Source: Fulvivirga ulvae (GTDB taxonomy: Bacteria > Bacteroidota > Bacteroidia > Cytophagales > Cyclobacteriaceae). Taken from it: 64,000 nt of DNA. Of the stretch, positions 26,739 to 37,137 are shown in pieces (position 1 is the stretch's first letter; each line of letters begins with the position of its first letter). Below the pieces are notes generated by a model. It did no database searches. It saw only the letters and a list, made by a program, of their open reading frames with translations, and had not been told where the DNA came from. The position numbers were made by a program, and so were the translations under genes. The stretch spans positions 762,501-826,500 of the forward strand of contig NZ_CP089981.1 of NCBI RefSeq assembly GCF_021389975.1. The letters run 5' to 3'.

Positions 26739-29378
26739 GTGAATTATTTACAAAAAGAACTCTACGAATTAATCAAATCAGATCATTCTATTTTCAGCTT
26801 CATCCAGAGGGCTTCTCTGGATGGCATTTGGTATTGGGATTTACTAAACCCTGAAAATGAGTGGATGGATAACAAGTTTTGGGAGACCCTGGGATATAAT
26901 CCGAAAGAAATGCCACATAAAGCATCCGCATGGCAAGACATTATCAATAACGATGATCTGCAGATAGCTATCGATAATTTTAACAAGCACTGTGCAGACC
27001 CAAACCATCCCTATGACCAGGTTGTTCGTTATCATCATAAAAATGGAAGTACAGTATGGGTGCGCTGCCGTGGTATGGCTATAAGGGACAGCTCCGGAAG
27101 GCCTGTACGCATGCTTGGAGCTCACAATGAAATCACTTCTTTAAAACATAAGGAAAAGTTACTGGAAGAAAGTAATAAACTTGCCCGCATTGGCCATTGG
27201 GAATTAGACCTCGTAAAAAATAAACTGCATTGGAGTTCCGTAACCCGAGAGTTGCATGAGGTTTCTTCGGATTATGAACCCAATATCAACACGGCTTTAT
27301 CATTCTATCGAAAAGGTAAGTCAAGGGATACCATTACAAGTTTAATTAAAGATGCTATAAATCACGGTCTGGCCTACGAACATGAATTAGAACTGCACAC
27401 ACAAAAGGGGAATCAACTTTGGGTTATCGCCAAAGGTCAACCGGAATTGAAAGATGGCCGTTGTCAACGGATATATGGTACCTTACAGGATATTACTCAA
27501 AGAAAACAAGCTGAAGATGAGCTGGCAGAAAGCAATAAACGCAACAGCATATTCGTGACCCAGTCTCCCAATGCTTTGGCCATGTTTGATACAGAGATGC
27601 GATACATTGCTGCCTCACAGCAATGGATGAACGAATATGGTCTGGTTGGTCAGGATATTGTAGGTAAGTCGCATTATGAGATATTTCCTGAGATAGACGA
27701 AAGCTGGAAAAAAATACACAGAGAATGTCTACGGGGAGCAACTAACAAAACAGATGAGGCATATTTTAAAAGGGACGATGGCTCTGAACAATGGCTGGCC
27801 TGGGATGTAAGACCCTGGTATGTAACCGAAGACAGGATAGGCGGGCTTTTGATGTACACTCGAGACATCACTGCGCGTAAAAAGGTAGAGCAGCAACTTC
27901 TAATAAGTGAAGAGCAGTTTCGGGGTGCATTTGAATACTCCGCCATAGGAATGGCTCTGGTGGCTCCTGATGGCAAATGGCTTAAAGTAAATAAAAGGTT
28001 ATGTGAGATATTAGGCTATTCAGAGAATGCTTTGCTCACAAAAACATTTCAGGATATCACACATCCGGATGATCTCAATGCTGATCTGATTCAATTAAAA
28101 CAGATGCTTACCGGCGAAATAGAAAGTTATAAAATGGAAAAAAGATACTTTCACAAAACCGGTCAAATTGTATGGGTTCTCCTGAGTGTATCCCTGGTTA
28201 AGGATATCCATGGCAATCCTTTACATTTTGTATCACAAATAGAGGATATTACTGAAAAAAAAGCTTCGGAAGAAAAATTGAAGCAGGTAAATGACAGATT
28301 ACTCTTAGCCACCAAAGCTGCTAAAATGGGAATCTGGGATTATGATATAATCAACAATGAATTAATATGGGATGACCAAATGCTAGAGTTATATGGTATA
28401 AAAAAGGAAAAATTCTCGGGGGCTTATGAATCCTGGTTAGATCGTTTATATCCTGATGACTTTAAAAGGACTGATGAATACGTAAAACTTGCAATTGCAG
28501 GTAAAAGAGAATTTAATACAGAATTCCGAATAAGGTGGCCTGATAACACTATTCGTAACATCCGGGGCTTAGCGCTTGTGCAACGCGACAACAATGGGAA
28601 TGCCGTGCGCATGGTGGGTACAAACTGGGACATTACCGAGCAAAAGAAATCCGAAGAAGCCCTCAGAAAAATGGCAACTCTTGAATCTAAAAGCAAAGAA
28701 ATGGAACAATTTGCATATATAACCTCTCATGATCTGCGGGAGCCGCTCCTCACTATCAAACATTATGCAGAACTACTTTTGGATGAATATGCGGAAAATA
28801 TGGATGACGAAGCCTCAATGTTTACCAAATCTGTATATAATGGAGCAAATAGAATGGAAAAACTCATTCAGGGATTATTAGATTATTCCAGATTAAGCAA
28901 ACCTAAAAGTCTCAAAAAAGTGAACGTCAGTGAGGTTTTAGACGAAGTCAAATCGGACCTAAATTCTTTAATTGTGAATACCCGTGCTTCTATTAACAGC
29001 ACAAACCTCCCTATAATATTGGCTTATCCGCTCGAGTTAAAATTACTCTTTCAAAACCTGATCCAAAACGCTGTTAAATTCAGAAAAGAAAACTCCAAAC
29101 CAAATATTGAAGTTAAGTCAAAAAAACTGGAAGGCGGATGGCAGTTTAGTATCACGGATAATGGCATAGGAATAGATGACAGAGATAAAGAACGTGTGTT
29201 TGTTATGTTTAGAAAAGCTCATAGAAACAATCAATATGAAGGCACTGGCATAGGACTGGCTCTGGCTAAAAAAATAGTAGAGACACATCATGGAGATATT
29301 TGGCTTGAATCTACAGTAGGTGAAGGGTCAACATTCCATTTTACTGTCTTAACTGATGGCTATGAACATAAAGAATAG
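26739..29378 (+). CDS. Multi-PAS cytoplasmic sensor histidine kinase (879 aa)
   Basis: A GTG start in an A/T-rich context; no signal or membrane helix, so it is soluble. Five PAS domains (about 20-135, 145-255, 265-375, 390-510, 520-635) precede HisKA (SKEMEQFAYITSHDLREPLL near 650-670, histidine about 664) and HATPase_c (FQNLIQNAVKFRKEN, DNGIGI, GTGIGLALAK). The catalytic half is strikingly like that of the membrane kinase at 23744 (both have EYSRL/DYSRLSKPK after the dimerisation domain), so the divergent pair arose by duplication. No response regulator gene follows; it may share the one at 23337. PAS ligands are unknown. Confidence 0.93.
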   Translation: MNYLQKELYELIKSDHSIFSFIQRASLDGIWYWDLLNPENEWMDNKFWETLGYNPKEMPHKASAWQDIINNDDLQIAIDNFNKHCADPNHPYDQVVRYHHKNGSTVWVRCRGMAIRDSSGRPVRMLGAHNEITSLKHKEKLLEESNKLARIGHWELDLVKNKLHWSSVTRELHEVSSDYEPNINTALSFYRKGKSRDTITSLIKDAINHGLAYEHELELHTQKGNQLWVIAKGQPELKDGRCQRIYGTLQDITQRKQAEDELAESNKRNSIFVTQSPNALAMFDTEMRYIAASQQWMNEYGLVGQDIVGKSHYEIFPEIDESWKKIHRECLRGATNKTDEAYFKRDDGSEQWLAWDVRPWYVTEDRIGGLLMYTRDITARKKVEQQLLISEEQFRGAFEYSAIGMALVAPDGKWLKVNKRLCEILGYSENALLTKTFQDITHPDDLNADLIQLKQMLTGEIESYKMEKRYFHKTGQIVWVLLSVSLVKDIHGNPLHFVSQIEDITEKKASEEKLKQVNDRLLLATKAAKMGIWDYDIINNELIWDDQMLELYGIKKEKFSGAYESWLDRLYPDDFKRTDEYVKLAIAGKREFNTEFRIRWPDNTIRNIRGLALVQRDNNGNAVRMVGTNWDITEQKKSEEALRKMATLESKSKEMEQFAYITSHDLREPLLTIKHYAELLLDEYAENMDDEASMFTKSVYNGANRMEKLIQGLLDYSRLSKPKSLKKVNVSEVLDEVKSDLNSLIVNTRASINSTNLPIILAYPLELKLLFQNLIQNAVKFRKENSKPNIEVKSKKLEGGWQFSITDNGIGIDDRDKERVFVMFRKAHRNNQYEGTGIGLALAKKIVETHHGDIWLESTVGEGSTFHFTVLTDGYEHKE

Positions 29379-29390
29379 TGCATGCCAATA

Positions 29391-29425
29391 AAAAAACCGT
29401 TTGAAGCATTATCAAACGGTTTTTT
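29391..29425. terminator. Bidirectional terminator between PAS kinase and tRNA-Ala
   Basis: Stem AAAAAACCGTTTGA/TCAAACGGTTTTTT with a 7-base loop and T runs on both sides, so it can stop transcription of the plus-strand kinase and the minus-strand tRNA. Confidence 0.85.
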
Positions 29426-29435
29426 GAAAGTTTTG

Positions 29436-29509
<74 letters not shown>

Positions 29510-29544
29510 TTTTTTGAAACGGACAGCAAATATATTAAAAAATT

Positions 29545-30015
29545 CTAGAAAGGTCTTCTACCGGTAATAAATCTTTTTCGATAATATTTTGAGTCAAGAT
29601 TACTCTCTACAACCCCTAAAGAGGACGAGCTGTGAATGAATTTCACCTTGTCCCTTTTTACATAAGTTACCAGACCTACATGAGTAATTTTACGTCGCTT
29701 CTTTCCCGTAGCAAAGAAAACCAGGTCTCCGGGCTCCAGCTTTTTCATTTTTACTTTTTGTCCCACCTTGCTTTGGGCTGCAGAGGTTCTGGGTAGCGGA
29801 TAGTCAATGGCAGAATAGCTGTTGATCAGCAACCCTGAACAGTCCATACCTGCCCGTGTAGTACCTCCCCACCGGTAAGGAGTACCTATATAGCTACGGG
29901 CTGTTTTAATTACCGTGTCTACTTTATTCTGTCTGACCTGAGCTTTCTTTGCCGAAGCACAGGAAGCCATAACTATAAGAAAAACAATAAAAAATAATGA
30001 CTGAGCTCGTCTCAT
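29545..30015 (-). CDS. NlpC/P60 endopeptidase lipoprotein (156 aa)
   Basis: SPII signal with lipidation cysteine C19 (LIVMASCASA). The NlpC/P60 catalytic set is present: C59 in AGMDCSGL, H112 in KITHVGLV and H128 in KFIHSSSS. These enzymes cut peptidoglycan cross-bridge peptides, usually gamma-D-Glu-meso-DAP bonds, in the periplasm. The single domain of about 120 residues matches the Spr/MepS-type size. It is monocistronic, next to tRNA-Ala, and 120 bases from the divergent oxidoreductase gene. Confidence 0.92.
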   Translation of the reverse strand: MRRAQSLFFIVFLIVMASCASAKKAQVRQNKVDTVIKTARSYIGTPYRWGGTTRAGMDCSGLLINSYSAIDYPLPRTSAAQSKVGQKVKMKKLEPGDLVFFATGKKRRKITHVGLVTYVKRDKVKFIHSSSSLGVVESNLDSKYYRKRFITGRRPF

Positions 30016-30135
30016 GGATCTGATAGAAGCAAAAAAGTTAAAAAAATGAAACCCGGCCTCAACATAATTGCTAAAGACCTTTTTACAAAAAAAAAAAGCG
30101 ATTAATTTTCAAACGCAATATAAACAAAAATAATT

Positions 30136-33060
30136 TTGATCAGGGAGAAGGAACTTACGGAATTGAAGAAAGCCCTAGCAGGCGAGTTACATTTTGATCA
30201 TACATACAAATCTCTTTATGCTACCGATGCCTCCGCATACCGCGAAGTGCCGATGGCTGTGGCATTTCCAAAAGACAATAATGACATTCTTCAGCTCATT
30301 CGTTTTGCCAATCGCTACAAAATATCTCTGATTCCCCGGACAGCAGGCACTTCATTGGCCGGACAGGTAGTAGGAGCTGGTATAATAGTAGATGTATCCC
30401 GGTACTTTACCGGCATTTTAGAGGTCAATAAAGAGGAAAAATGGGTAAGAGTGCAGCCTGGTGTGATTCGTGACGAGTTAAATATGTATCTCAAACCATA
30501 CGGTCTATTCTTTGGGCCCGAAACATCAACGGCAAACAGGGCTATGATCGGCGGCATGATAGGAAATAACTCCTGTGGATCCAACTCTGTTGTATACGGC
30601 AGCACCCGTGAGCACCTTATAGCTGTTGATGCCTTTTTAAGTGATGGATCGGTGGTATCTTTTCATGATCTCGCCGATAATGAGTTTGAAAAAAAATGTG
30701 CTCAAAATGATCTGGAAGGTAATATTTATAAAAACATAAGAAGTATTTTATCCAACCCTGCCAATCAGGCGCAGATTGATGAGAATTTCCCAAAAAAGTC
30801 TGTTCCCCGCAGAAATACCGGTTATGCCATCGATCTACTAAAACATTGCAGTGTTTTTGAAAAAATAAATGAGCCATTTAACTTCTGTAAGCTCATAGCA
30901 GGCTCGGAAGGAACACTTGCCTTTATAACCGAAGCTAAGCTGTCATTGCAACCGCTCCCCAAAGTGCATCAGGCATTGATATGTATCCATTTTACATCCG
31001 TTTATGAGTCGCTTAAAGGTAACCTGATTGCACTTAAATATCAGCCCACAGCTTGCGAGCTTATGGACAACTACATTCTGGAATGTACCAAAGGCAATAT
31101 CCAACAACGTCAAAACCGCTTTTTCATAAAAGACGACCCTCAGGCCATTTTGGTGGTAGAGCTGCGGGAAGAAAGTGAAGAGGAATCAATACAAAAAGCA
31201 AATGCACTGATTGAGGAACTACGGCAGGAAAAAATGGGCTACCACTATCCTATCATTACCGGACCTGACACAAAAAAGGTATGGGAGTTGAGAAAAGCGG
31301 GGCTGGGGTTGCTCAGCAATATTCCGGGTGACGCCAAACCTGTACCTGTAATTGAAGATACAGCAGTGGATGTAAATGACCTCCCGGAATACATCCGCGA
31401 ATTCAATGAAATATTAACCAAATACAACCTTTTTTGTGTCCATTACGCCCATGCAGGTTCCGGAGAGTTACACCTCAGGCCGATCATCAATCTAAAAACC
31501 CGGGAGGGAAATGAGCTTTTCAAAACTATACTTGACGAAATAGCACACCTTGTAAAAAAATACAAGGGTTCTCTTAGTGGTGAGCATGGCGATGGCCGGC
31601 TCCGGGGCGAATTTATCCCGTTTATGATCGGTGATGCTAACTACCAGCTATTGAAGGATATCAAAAACGCCTGGGACCCGGAGCATCTTTTCAATCCTGG
31701 AAAAATTGTGGATACTCCTCCCATGAATAGCAGCCTGCGCTATACCCCGGGACAGGAAACACGTGAGTTCGAAACCACTCTGGACTTTAGCAACTATCAG
31801 GGAATTTTGCGATCCGCAGAGTTATGCAATGGCTCCGGAGATTGCAGAAAAACTCATTTAAGTGGTGGAACCATGTGTCCTTCATATATGGCTACCAAAA
31901 ATGAAAAAGACACCACGCGAGCCAGGGCAAATATTTTGAGGGAGGTATTAACTAACTCAACCAAATCCAACCCATTTGACAGTGAAGAAATAAAGGAGGT
32001 AATGAGTCTCTGCCTGTCATGCAAGGGCTGTAAGTCTGAGTGCCCTTCCAACGTAGATGTGGGCAAGTTAAAAGCAGAATGGCAGCACCAGTACTACAAA
32101 AGCAACGGAGTACCTTTGCGGACAAAACTTATCGCCAGCTTCACCAGACTCAACAAGCTTGCCGCCCTGGCACCAGGCCTTTATAACTTTACATTCACCA
32201 ACCCTGTCACTTCAAAGCTGGCTAAGTCAATTTCAGGGTTTGCCCGTGAAAGATCCATGCCCCTGCTATACAAGCAAACCCTTCGCGCATGGTACAGGCA
32301 GAGCTACCGGCCAACCACACCTAAAAAGAACGGAATTGTTTACCTCTTTTGCGATGAGTTTACCAATTTCAACGATGTGGAGATTGGCATCACGGCTATC
32401 AAATTATTGGATCAACTGGAGTATGAGGTAAGGATCATTGATCATGAAGAAAGTGGCCGTACATTTTTATCAAAAGGGCTTCTGGACAAAGCAAAAAAAG
32501 TGGCGAAAAAAAATGTTGACATTTTTAAATCAATTATTTCTGATGCTACACCATTAATTGGCATTGAGCCTTCAGCTATACTAGGGTTTCGCGATGAATA
32601 TGTGGATATGGCTGAACCTGAAGATAGGGAAACCACAAGAAAACTGGCAGAAAACGCTTTACTGATCGAAGAATTTATAGAAAGGGAAATCAAACGTGGG
32701 CATATCACTGAGGCTAACTTCAATGATGATAAAAAAATCATCAAATTTCACGGGCATTGTCATCAGAAAGCCCTATCGTCATTAGTACCCACTAAGCGCG
32801 TTTTATCTCTACCAAAAAACTATGAGGTACATATGATCCCTTCCGGATGCTGTGGTATGGCAGGTTCATTTGGCTACGAAAAGGAAAAATATAAAGTATC
32901 TATGAGTATTGGTGAGTTAGTACTTTTCCCTACAGTAAGAAAGCAGCCGGAAGATGTCGTTATTGCAGCAAACGGTACCAGTTGCAGGCACCAGATAAAA
33001 GATGGAACATCACGCAAAGCGCTTCATCCGGTAGAAATATTATACGCGGCCTTATCGTAA
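30136..33060 (+). CDS. FAD-linked oxidase/Fe-S (GlcD-GlpC type) dehydrogenase fusion (974 aa)
   Basis: A TTG start is used, as no ATG fits the conserved N-terminus. FAD_binding_4 (about 40-180; PRTAGTSLAGQVVG) and FAD-oxidase C (about 290-540) are followed by a 4Fe-4S part with C residues in CNGSGDCRKT and CLSCKGCKSECP (about 575-645), and a CCG-type half (HGHCHQKAL, SGCCGMAGSFGY) at the C-terminus. This fusion is widespread in Bacteroidota and probably oxidises D-lactate, glycolate or a related 2-hydroxy acid at the membrane, passing electrons to quinone. The exact substrate is not set by sequence. It is monocistronic, separated by 69 bases from the next gene. Confidence 0.9.
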   Translation: MIREKELTELKKALAGELHFDHTYKSLYATDASAYREVPMAVAFPKDNNDILQLIRFANRYKISLIPRTAGTSLAGQVVGAGIIVDVSRYFTGILEVNKEEKWVRVQPGVIRDELNMYLKPYGLFFGPETSTANRAMIGGMIGNNSCGSNSVVYGSTREHLIAVDAFLSDGSVVSFHDLADNEFEKKCAQNDLEGNIYKNIRSILSNPANQAQIDENFPKKSVPRRNTGYAIDLLKHCSVFEKINEPFNFCKLIAGSEGTLAFITEAKLSLQPLPKVHQALICIHFTSVYESLKGNLIALKYQPTACELMDNYILECTKGNIQQRQNRFFIKDDPQAILVVELREESEEESIQKANALIEELRQEKMGYHYPIITGPDTKKVWELRKAGLGLLSNIPGDAKPVPVIEDTAVDVNDLPEYIREFNEILTKYNLFCVHYAHAGSGELHLRPIINLKTREGNELFKTILDEIAHLVKKYKGSLSGEHGDGRLRGEFIPFMIGDANYQLLKDIKNAWDPEHLFNPGKIVDTPPMNSSLRYTPGQETREFETTLDFSNYQGILRSAELCNGSGDCRKTHLSGGTMCPSYMATKNEKDTTRARANILREVLTNSTKSNPFDSEEIKEVMSLCLSCKGCKSECPSNVDVGKLKAEWQHQYYKSNGVPLRTKLIASFTRLNKLAALAPGLYNFTFTNPVTSKLAKSISGFARERSMPLLYKQTLRAWYRQSYRPTTPKKNGIVYLFCDEFTNFNDVEIGITAIKLLDQLEYEVRIIDHEESGRTFLSKGLLDKAKKVAKKNVDIFKSIISDATPLIGIEPSAILGFRDEYVDMAEPEDRETTRKLAENALLIEEFIEREIKRGHITEANFNDDKKIIKFHGHCHQKALSSLVPTKRVLSLPKNYEVHMIPSGCCGMAGSFGYEKEKYKVSMSIGELVLFPTVRKQPEDVVIAANGTSCRHQIKDGTSRKALHPVEILYAALS

Positions 33061-33129
33061 ACCCCTGACCTTAACTTAATAAGTTTTGATATCAGGTTAT
33101 TTTTTTTGAAATTGGATAAAGTGTCTTCC

Positions 33130-35223
33130 ATGAGAGTTTCACATTTTTTTACATTTTTTGTGCTGTGCTTGTTTTTTGCATCTGGTCATTCTCTGGCTCA
33201 GCTTGACTCTTTCCCTCCGTTTTATAATGAAATCAAAGCAAAATCTGATGAAGGCATAATTTCCTATTTTGATTCACTGTTAAATAACACCTCCAATGAG
33301 GCTGAAACCTTGCAAAAATCACTTCTTTCGTATGCGGAGGAAGAGGATCTTCTTTTAATAAAAATATTATGCAACCGAAACCTTGGTCAGCTTTATAATA
33401 AAAGAAAGAACCTTTCTTTGTCTATGTCTTACCTTAGCCAGGCTGCAGACCTGGCAACCATCAAGTCTCACCCGATGCTATTGGGAAACATTCTGGTAAG
33501 CATTGGGGGTGTTTATGATGCTCTTGGAAAAAAGGACGATGCCCTCGAGCATTTGCTCAGAGCTTATGAAGTTTTGATAAAAACCGACTCTCTTGAAGCC
33601 GCCAAAGTACAGTATGCAATGGCTAATCTTAATTATGGCACTGGTGGTTTTGAAGACGCCATTCGCTATGGTTTTACTGCAAAAAAAATATACGACAAGG
33701 CTGACAGAGAAAAGCTGTCAAACAATTACAATAACACTCTTATGTATGTGCTTAATACCATAGGCATATCATACAGAGAATTACATGAATATGACAGTGC
33801 AATTTTCTACCTGGATCTGTCAAGAAATATTGCCTTACAAATTGGTAATGAGTTTTGGGCCAGCCTTACCATCGGTAACATGGGTTCGGTATATATGATG
33901 AACGGAGAATACGAGAAGGCCCTGGCTTATCTTAAACAAGATCTTAAAACAAGTAAAAAGTTTAAAGAGTGGATGAGTGCTGCAAATTCAGCAATGACAA
34001 TAGGTGAGATCTATAGTAAACTTGGAAATAGCCAACTTGCAAAAGTCTATTACGATAGCTCTTTATATAACTTAGGTGATAAAGTAGGAAATACCGATGT
34101 TTTGAGAGCACATTATTATAAAAACATGTCCGCCTGGCATGCCAATAAAAAAGAGTTTGAAAAGGCGCTGACATACCAGCAACAATATACGGCTCTACGG
34201 GATACCTTACTTAGCAAAAAGCAGCAGGTTGAGCTTGCGCAGGTAAAAGCCAATTATGACTTTGACAGTAAACTAAAAGAGATTGATCTTCTAACTAAAA
34301 ATAATGAACTTCAACAACAACGGATTGAATACAGGAACATCATTATTCTGGCCAGTGCAGCAGCGATATGCATTATTCTTATTGTAGCAGCCTTACTTTA
34401 TATAAACCTTAATGCAAGAAAAAGAGACAATACATTATTGGCTGAGCAAAAAGAACGTATTGAGTCTCAAAGTGAACAATTAGCTGAACAAAACAGAGTT
34501 ATTCAAGTCATTAATGATAACCTGGAACAGGAAGTAGAGAAGAGGACCCAAAGTTTAAAGAGCATCAACAAAGAGCTAGACATTTTTCTATATCATGCTT
34601 CGCATGACATACGTCAGCCAATCGCCACTATTTTAGGACTGGAAAACCTTGCACGAAAATGTACATCGGACCCAGACCTAACCGATATCCTTGAACGTTT
34701 AAAAGCCACAGCGGACAGAATGGATAACATGCTCCGTAAACTGCAAATAAGCCATAAAGTAAATCATACCCCCTCCAAGCTGGAAGAGGTTGAGCTACAA
34801 GAGCTAACTTACAAAGTAATTGAATTAAACAAAGAAACAGAAAAGCGCAAAGGTGCCACGCTATGCATAGACATAGAAAAAAGGGTGATCAACAGTAATT
34901 CTGAACTTTTGGCCGTTGTAATTCATAATATAATCGAAAATGCCCTTACCTATGCCAATGAAAAACCACTTGAAGTGAATATTGATGGCAAACAGTTAGA
35001 GAGAGAATACTGTATGAAGATATCAGATAACGGTGAAGGTATACCCAAAGAATTCCAACCCAGCGTATTCAACGCTTTCTTTAAAGCCAGTGCACAATCA
35101 AGGGGTAATGGTCTTGGGCTTTACCTTGCCTGGAAAGCCTCTACAATTCTGGGTATAAAAATTGAATTAAAATCGGAATTAAATAAGGGTAGTGAGTTTA
35201 CTTTGCACATTCCTACAGTTTAA
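33130..35223 (+). CDS. TPR sensor histidine kinase, HisKA type (697 aa)
   Basis: The start at 33130 gives a good signal peptide (MRVSHFFTFFVLCLFF, cleaved after SLAQ); a TTG start at 33106 would add eight residues. TPR repeats fill about 60-370, followed by a membrane helix (ILASAAAICIILIVAALLYI), a coiled coil and a HisKA-like domain with YHASHDIRQPIATILG (histidine in ASHD) and HATPase (VVIHNIIENALTYANE, SDNGEGIP, GNGLGLYLAW). No response regulator is encoded nearby. It precedes asnB by 15 bases, which may be read through, though functional coupling is not obvious. Confidence 0.9.
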   Translation: MRVSHFFTFFVLCLFFASGHSLAQLDSFPPFYNEIKAKSDEGIISYFDSLLNNTSNEAETLQKSLLSYAEEEDLLLIKILCNRNLGQLYNKRKNLSLSMSYLSQAADLATIKSHPMLLGNILVSIGGVYDALGKKDDALEHLLRAYEVLIKTDSLEAAKVQYAMANLNYGTGGFEDAIRYGFTAKKIYDKADREKLSNNYNNTLMYVLNTIGISYRELHEYDSAIFYLDLSRNIALQIGNEFWASLTIGNMGSVYMMNGEYEKALAYLKQDLKTSKKFKEWMSAANSAMTIGEIYSKLGNSQLAKVYYDSSLYNLGDKVGNTDVLRAHYYKNMSAWHANKKEFEKALTYQQQYTALRDTLLSKKQQVELAQVKANYDFDSKLKEIDLLTKNNELQQQRIEYRNIIILASAAAICIILIVAALLYINLNARKRDNTLLAEQKERIESQSEQLAEQNRVIQVINDNLEQEVEKRTQSLKSINKELDIFLYHASHDIRQPIATILGLENLARKCTSDPDLTDILERLKATADRMDNMLRKLQISHKVNHTPSKLEEVELQELTYKVIELNKETEKRKGATLCIDIEKRVINSNSELLAVVIHNIIENALTYANEKPLEVNIDGKQLEREYCMKISDNGEGIPKEFQPSVFNAFFKASAQSRGNGLGLYLAWKASTILGIKIELKSELNKGSEFTLHIPTV

Positions 35224-35238
35224 AAGTATATTGCAGAT

Positions 35239-37137
35239 ATGTGTGGAATAACCGGAGTATACGCTTTTAATATGGTCGGCAGGATCAGCATGATCAATGT
35301 AACCAACGCCACCATGGCTCTCGATCGCAGAGGCCCTGACTTTCAGGATATCTACCATGACAATACCGTAGCCCTTGGCCATAGAAGGCTATCAATTATC
35401 GACACTACGGCAAGTGGCCACCAGCCTATGTCGGATCAAAGTGGCCGGTATGTTATCGTGTTCAACGGAGAGATCTTTAATTATAGAGACCTGAGAGATG
35501 AACTTCTTGCCAAGGGCATAAAATTCACCTCCAGTTCCGATACTGAAGTACTCCTCAATCTCTATATCACTGAAGGCCAGGCATGCCTGCAAAAGTTGAA
35601 TGGCTTTTTTGCGTTTGCCATCTATGACAGGGAAGAACAATCCGTATTTATAGCCCGGGACAGGTTGGGTATCAAGCCTCTTTATTATGTGCAAGATGAA
35701 AACAGGGTGCTTTTTGCCTCCGAAATGAAGTCCATTCTGGCCTATGGCATTGATAAGACCATCGATTATTCTGCGCTCTATACCTATTTACAACTGAATT
35801 ACATACCCGCTCCAAAAACCATTTTTACAGAGGTAAAAAAGCTCCTCCCCGGCCATACACTATTTATTAAAAACGGAGAAGTTCAGAAAGAGTGTTTCTA
35901 TAAAATTCCATTTGATAAGAGTAAGTATACTTCCATGAGTTATGACGAGCAAAAAGCAAAGCTATGCCAGCTCATGGAACAATCCGTGCAAAAGCGGCTG
36001 GTAGCTGACGTGCCGGTGGGATCCTTTTTAAGCGGAGGTATAGACTCATCTGTAATAGCTACGCTGGCACATCGTCACAAGCCTGATCTCCATACTTTCT
36101 CCATTGGTTATAAGGACGAGAAGTTTTTTGATGAAACTGAATATGCACGTATGGTAGCCAGGAAAATCGGATCGGACCATACTGTATTCTCCCTGACCAA
36201 TAGGGATCTTTATGAGCATGTAAATGACATCCTGAACTATATAGATGAGCCTTTTGCAGACTCATCTGCAATAGCCGTTTATATTCTGTCAAAAGAAACA
36301 CGCAAACACTCTACTGTAGCACTTTCCGGTGATGGAGCGGACGAATTATTTTCTGGTTACAATAAGCACTCGGCATTTCTAAAAATGATTTCGGGAAATT
36401 CGGCTGCCAAAGCTGTAGCGGCGCTTACTCCGCTTTGGGGGCTGCTTCCCAAATCGAGGAGTAATCCTTTAACAAACAAATTCAGACAGCTGCACCGCTT
36501 CGGCAAAGGAATGAAACTCACCAGCAAGGAACGCTACTGGCAGTGGGCCGGCTTTGCTACCGAATCCTATATAGACAAACTTTTAACACCTGACAGCCTG
36601 TTGGCACTGGACCGCCAGAACTATCTCGATTTTAAGAATAATATTCTCAGTGAAATACCTCTTAAAGAGGACATCAATGACATTCTATATACCGATGTAA
36701 ATCTCGTACTGCCTGATGACATGCTCACCAAAGTTGACCGAATGTCCATGGCAAACAGCCTTGAGGTGCGCGTACCATTCCTCGATCACGAAGTTGTTGA
36801 ATTTGCTTTTTCGCTGCCTGCGTCCTCAAAAATAAACGGACAGATCAGAAAAAGAATAGTTCAGGACAGTTTTAGAGACATTCTTCCTCCTGAGTTATAC
36901 AATAGACCGAAAAAGGGGTTTGAAGTTCCGCTTCTCAAATGGTTTAGAAATGAAATGAGATCAATGATCAATGATGATTTGTTAAGGGATGATTTCGTTG
37001 AGCAGCAGGGTATTTTTAATGTGGCAGAGATTAGAAAGTTAAAGCGCAAACTTTTCTCATCAAATCCGGGAGACGTGCATGCGCAGGTTTGGGCTCTAAT
37101 CGTATTTCAGTGGTGGTGGAAAAGGCATTGTGCATAG
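35239..37137 (+). CDS. asnB: Glutamine-hydrolysing asparagine synthetase (632 aa)
   Basis: The N-terminal amidotransferase domain begins MCGITGVYAF with the catalytic Cys2 exposed after Met removal, with RRGPD and FNGEIFNY motifs. The synthetase domain has the ATP pyrophosphatase loop SFLSGGIDSS and continues with SGDGADELFSGYN. It makes asparagine from aspartate with glutamine nitrogen in the cytoplasm. Length fits AsnB, though relatives in polysaccharide clusters amidate other carboxylates. There is no such cluster here, so the housekeeping role is favoured. It lies 15 bases behind a TPR kinase gene. Confidence 0.9.
   Translation: MCGITGVYAFNMVGRISMINVTNATMALDRRGPDFQDIYHDNTVALGHRRLSIIDTTASGHQPMSDQSGRYVIVFNGEIFNYRDLRDELLAKGIKFTSSSDTEVLLNLYITEGQACLQKLNGFFAFAIYDREEQSVFIARDRLGIKPLYYVQDENRVLFASEMKSILAYGIDKTIDYSALYTYLQLNYIPAPKTIFTEVKKLLPGHTLFIKNGEVQKECFYKIPFDKSKYTSMSYDEQKAKLCQLMEQSVQKRLVADVPVGSFLSGGIDSSVIATLAHRHKPDLHTFSIGYKDEKFFDETEYARMVARKIGSDHTVFSLTNRDLYEHVNDILNYIDEPFADSSAIAVYILSKETRKHSTVALSGDGADELFSGYNKHSAFLKMISGNSAAKAVAALTPLWGLLPKSRSNPLTNKFRQLHRFGKGMKLTSKERYWQWAGFATESYIDKLLTPDSLLALDRQNYLDFKNNILSEIPLKEDINDILYTDVNLVLPDDMLTKVDRMSMANSLEVRVPFLDHEVVEFAFSLPASSKINGQIRKRIVQDSFRDILPPELYNRPKKGFEVPLLKWFRNEMRSMINDDLLRDDFVEQQGIFNVAEIRKLKRKLFSSNPGDVHAQVWALIVFQWWWKRHCA

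Noticed and set aside
30131..30138. TAATTTTG matches the -7 box exactly
   Set aside because: It overlaps the presumed TTG start of the oxidoreductase gene and has no -33 box at the right distance, so it would yield a leaderless message lacking the start.
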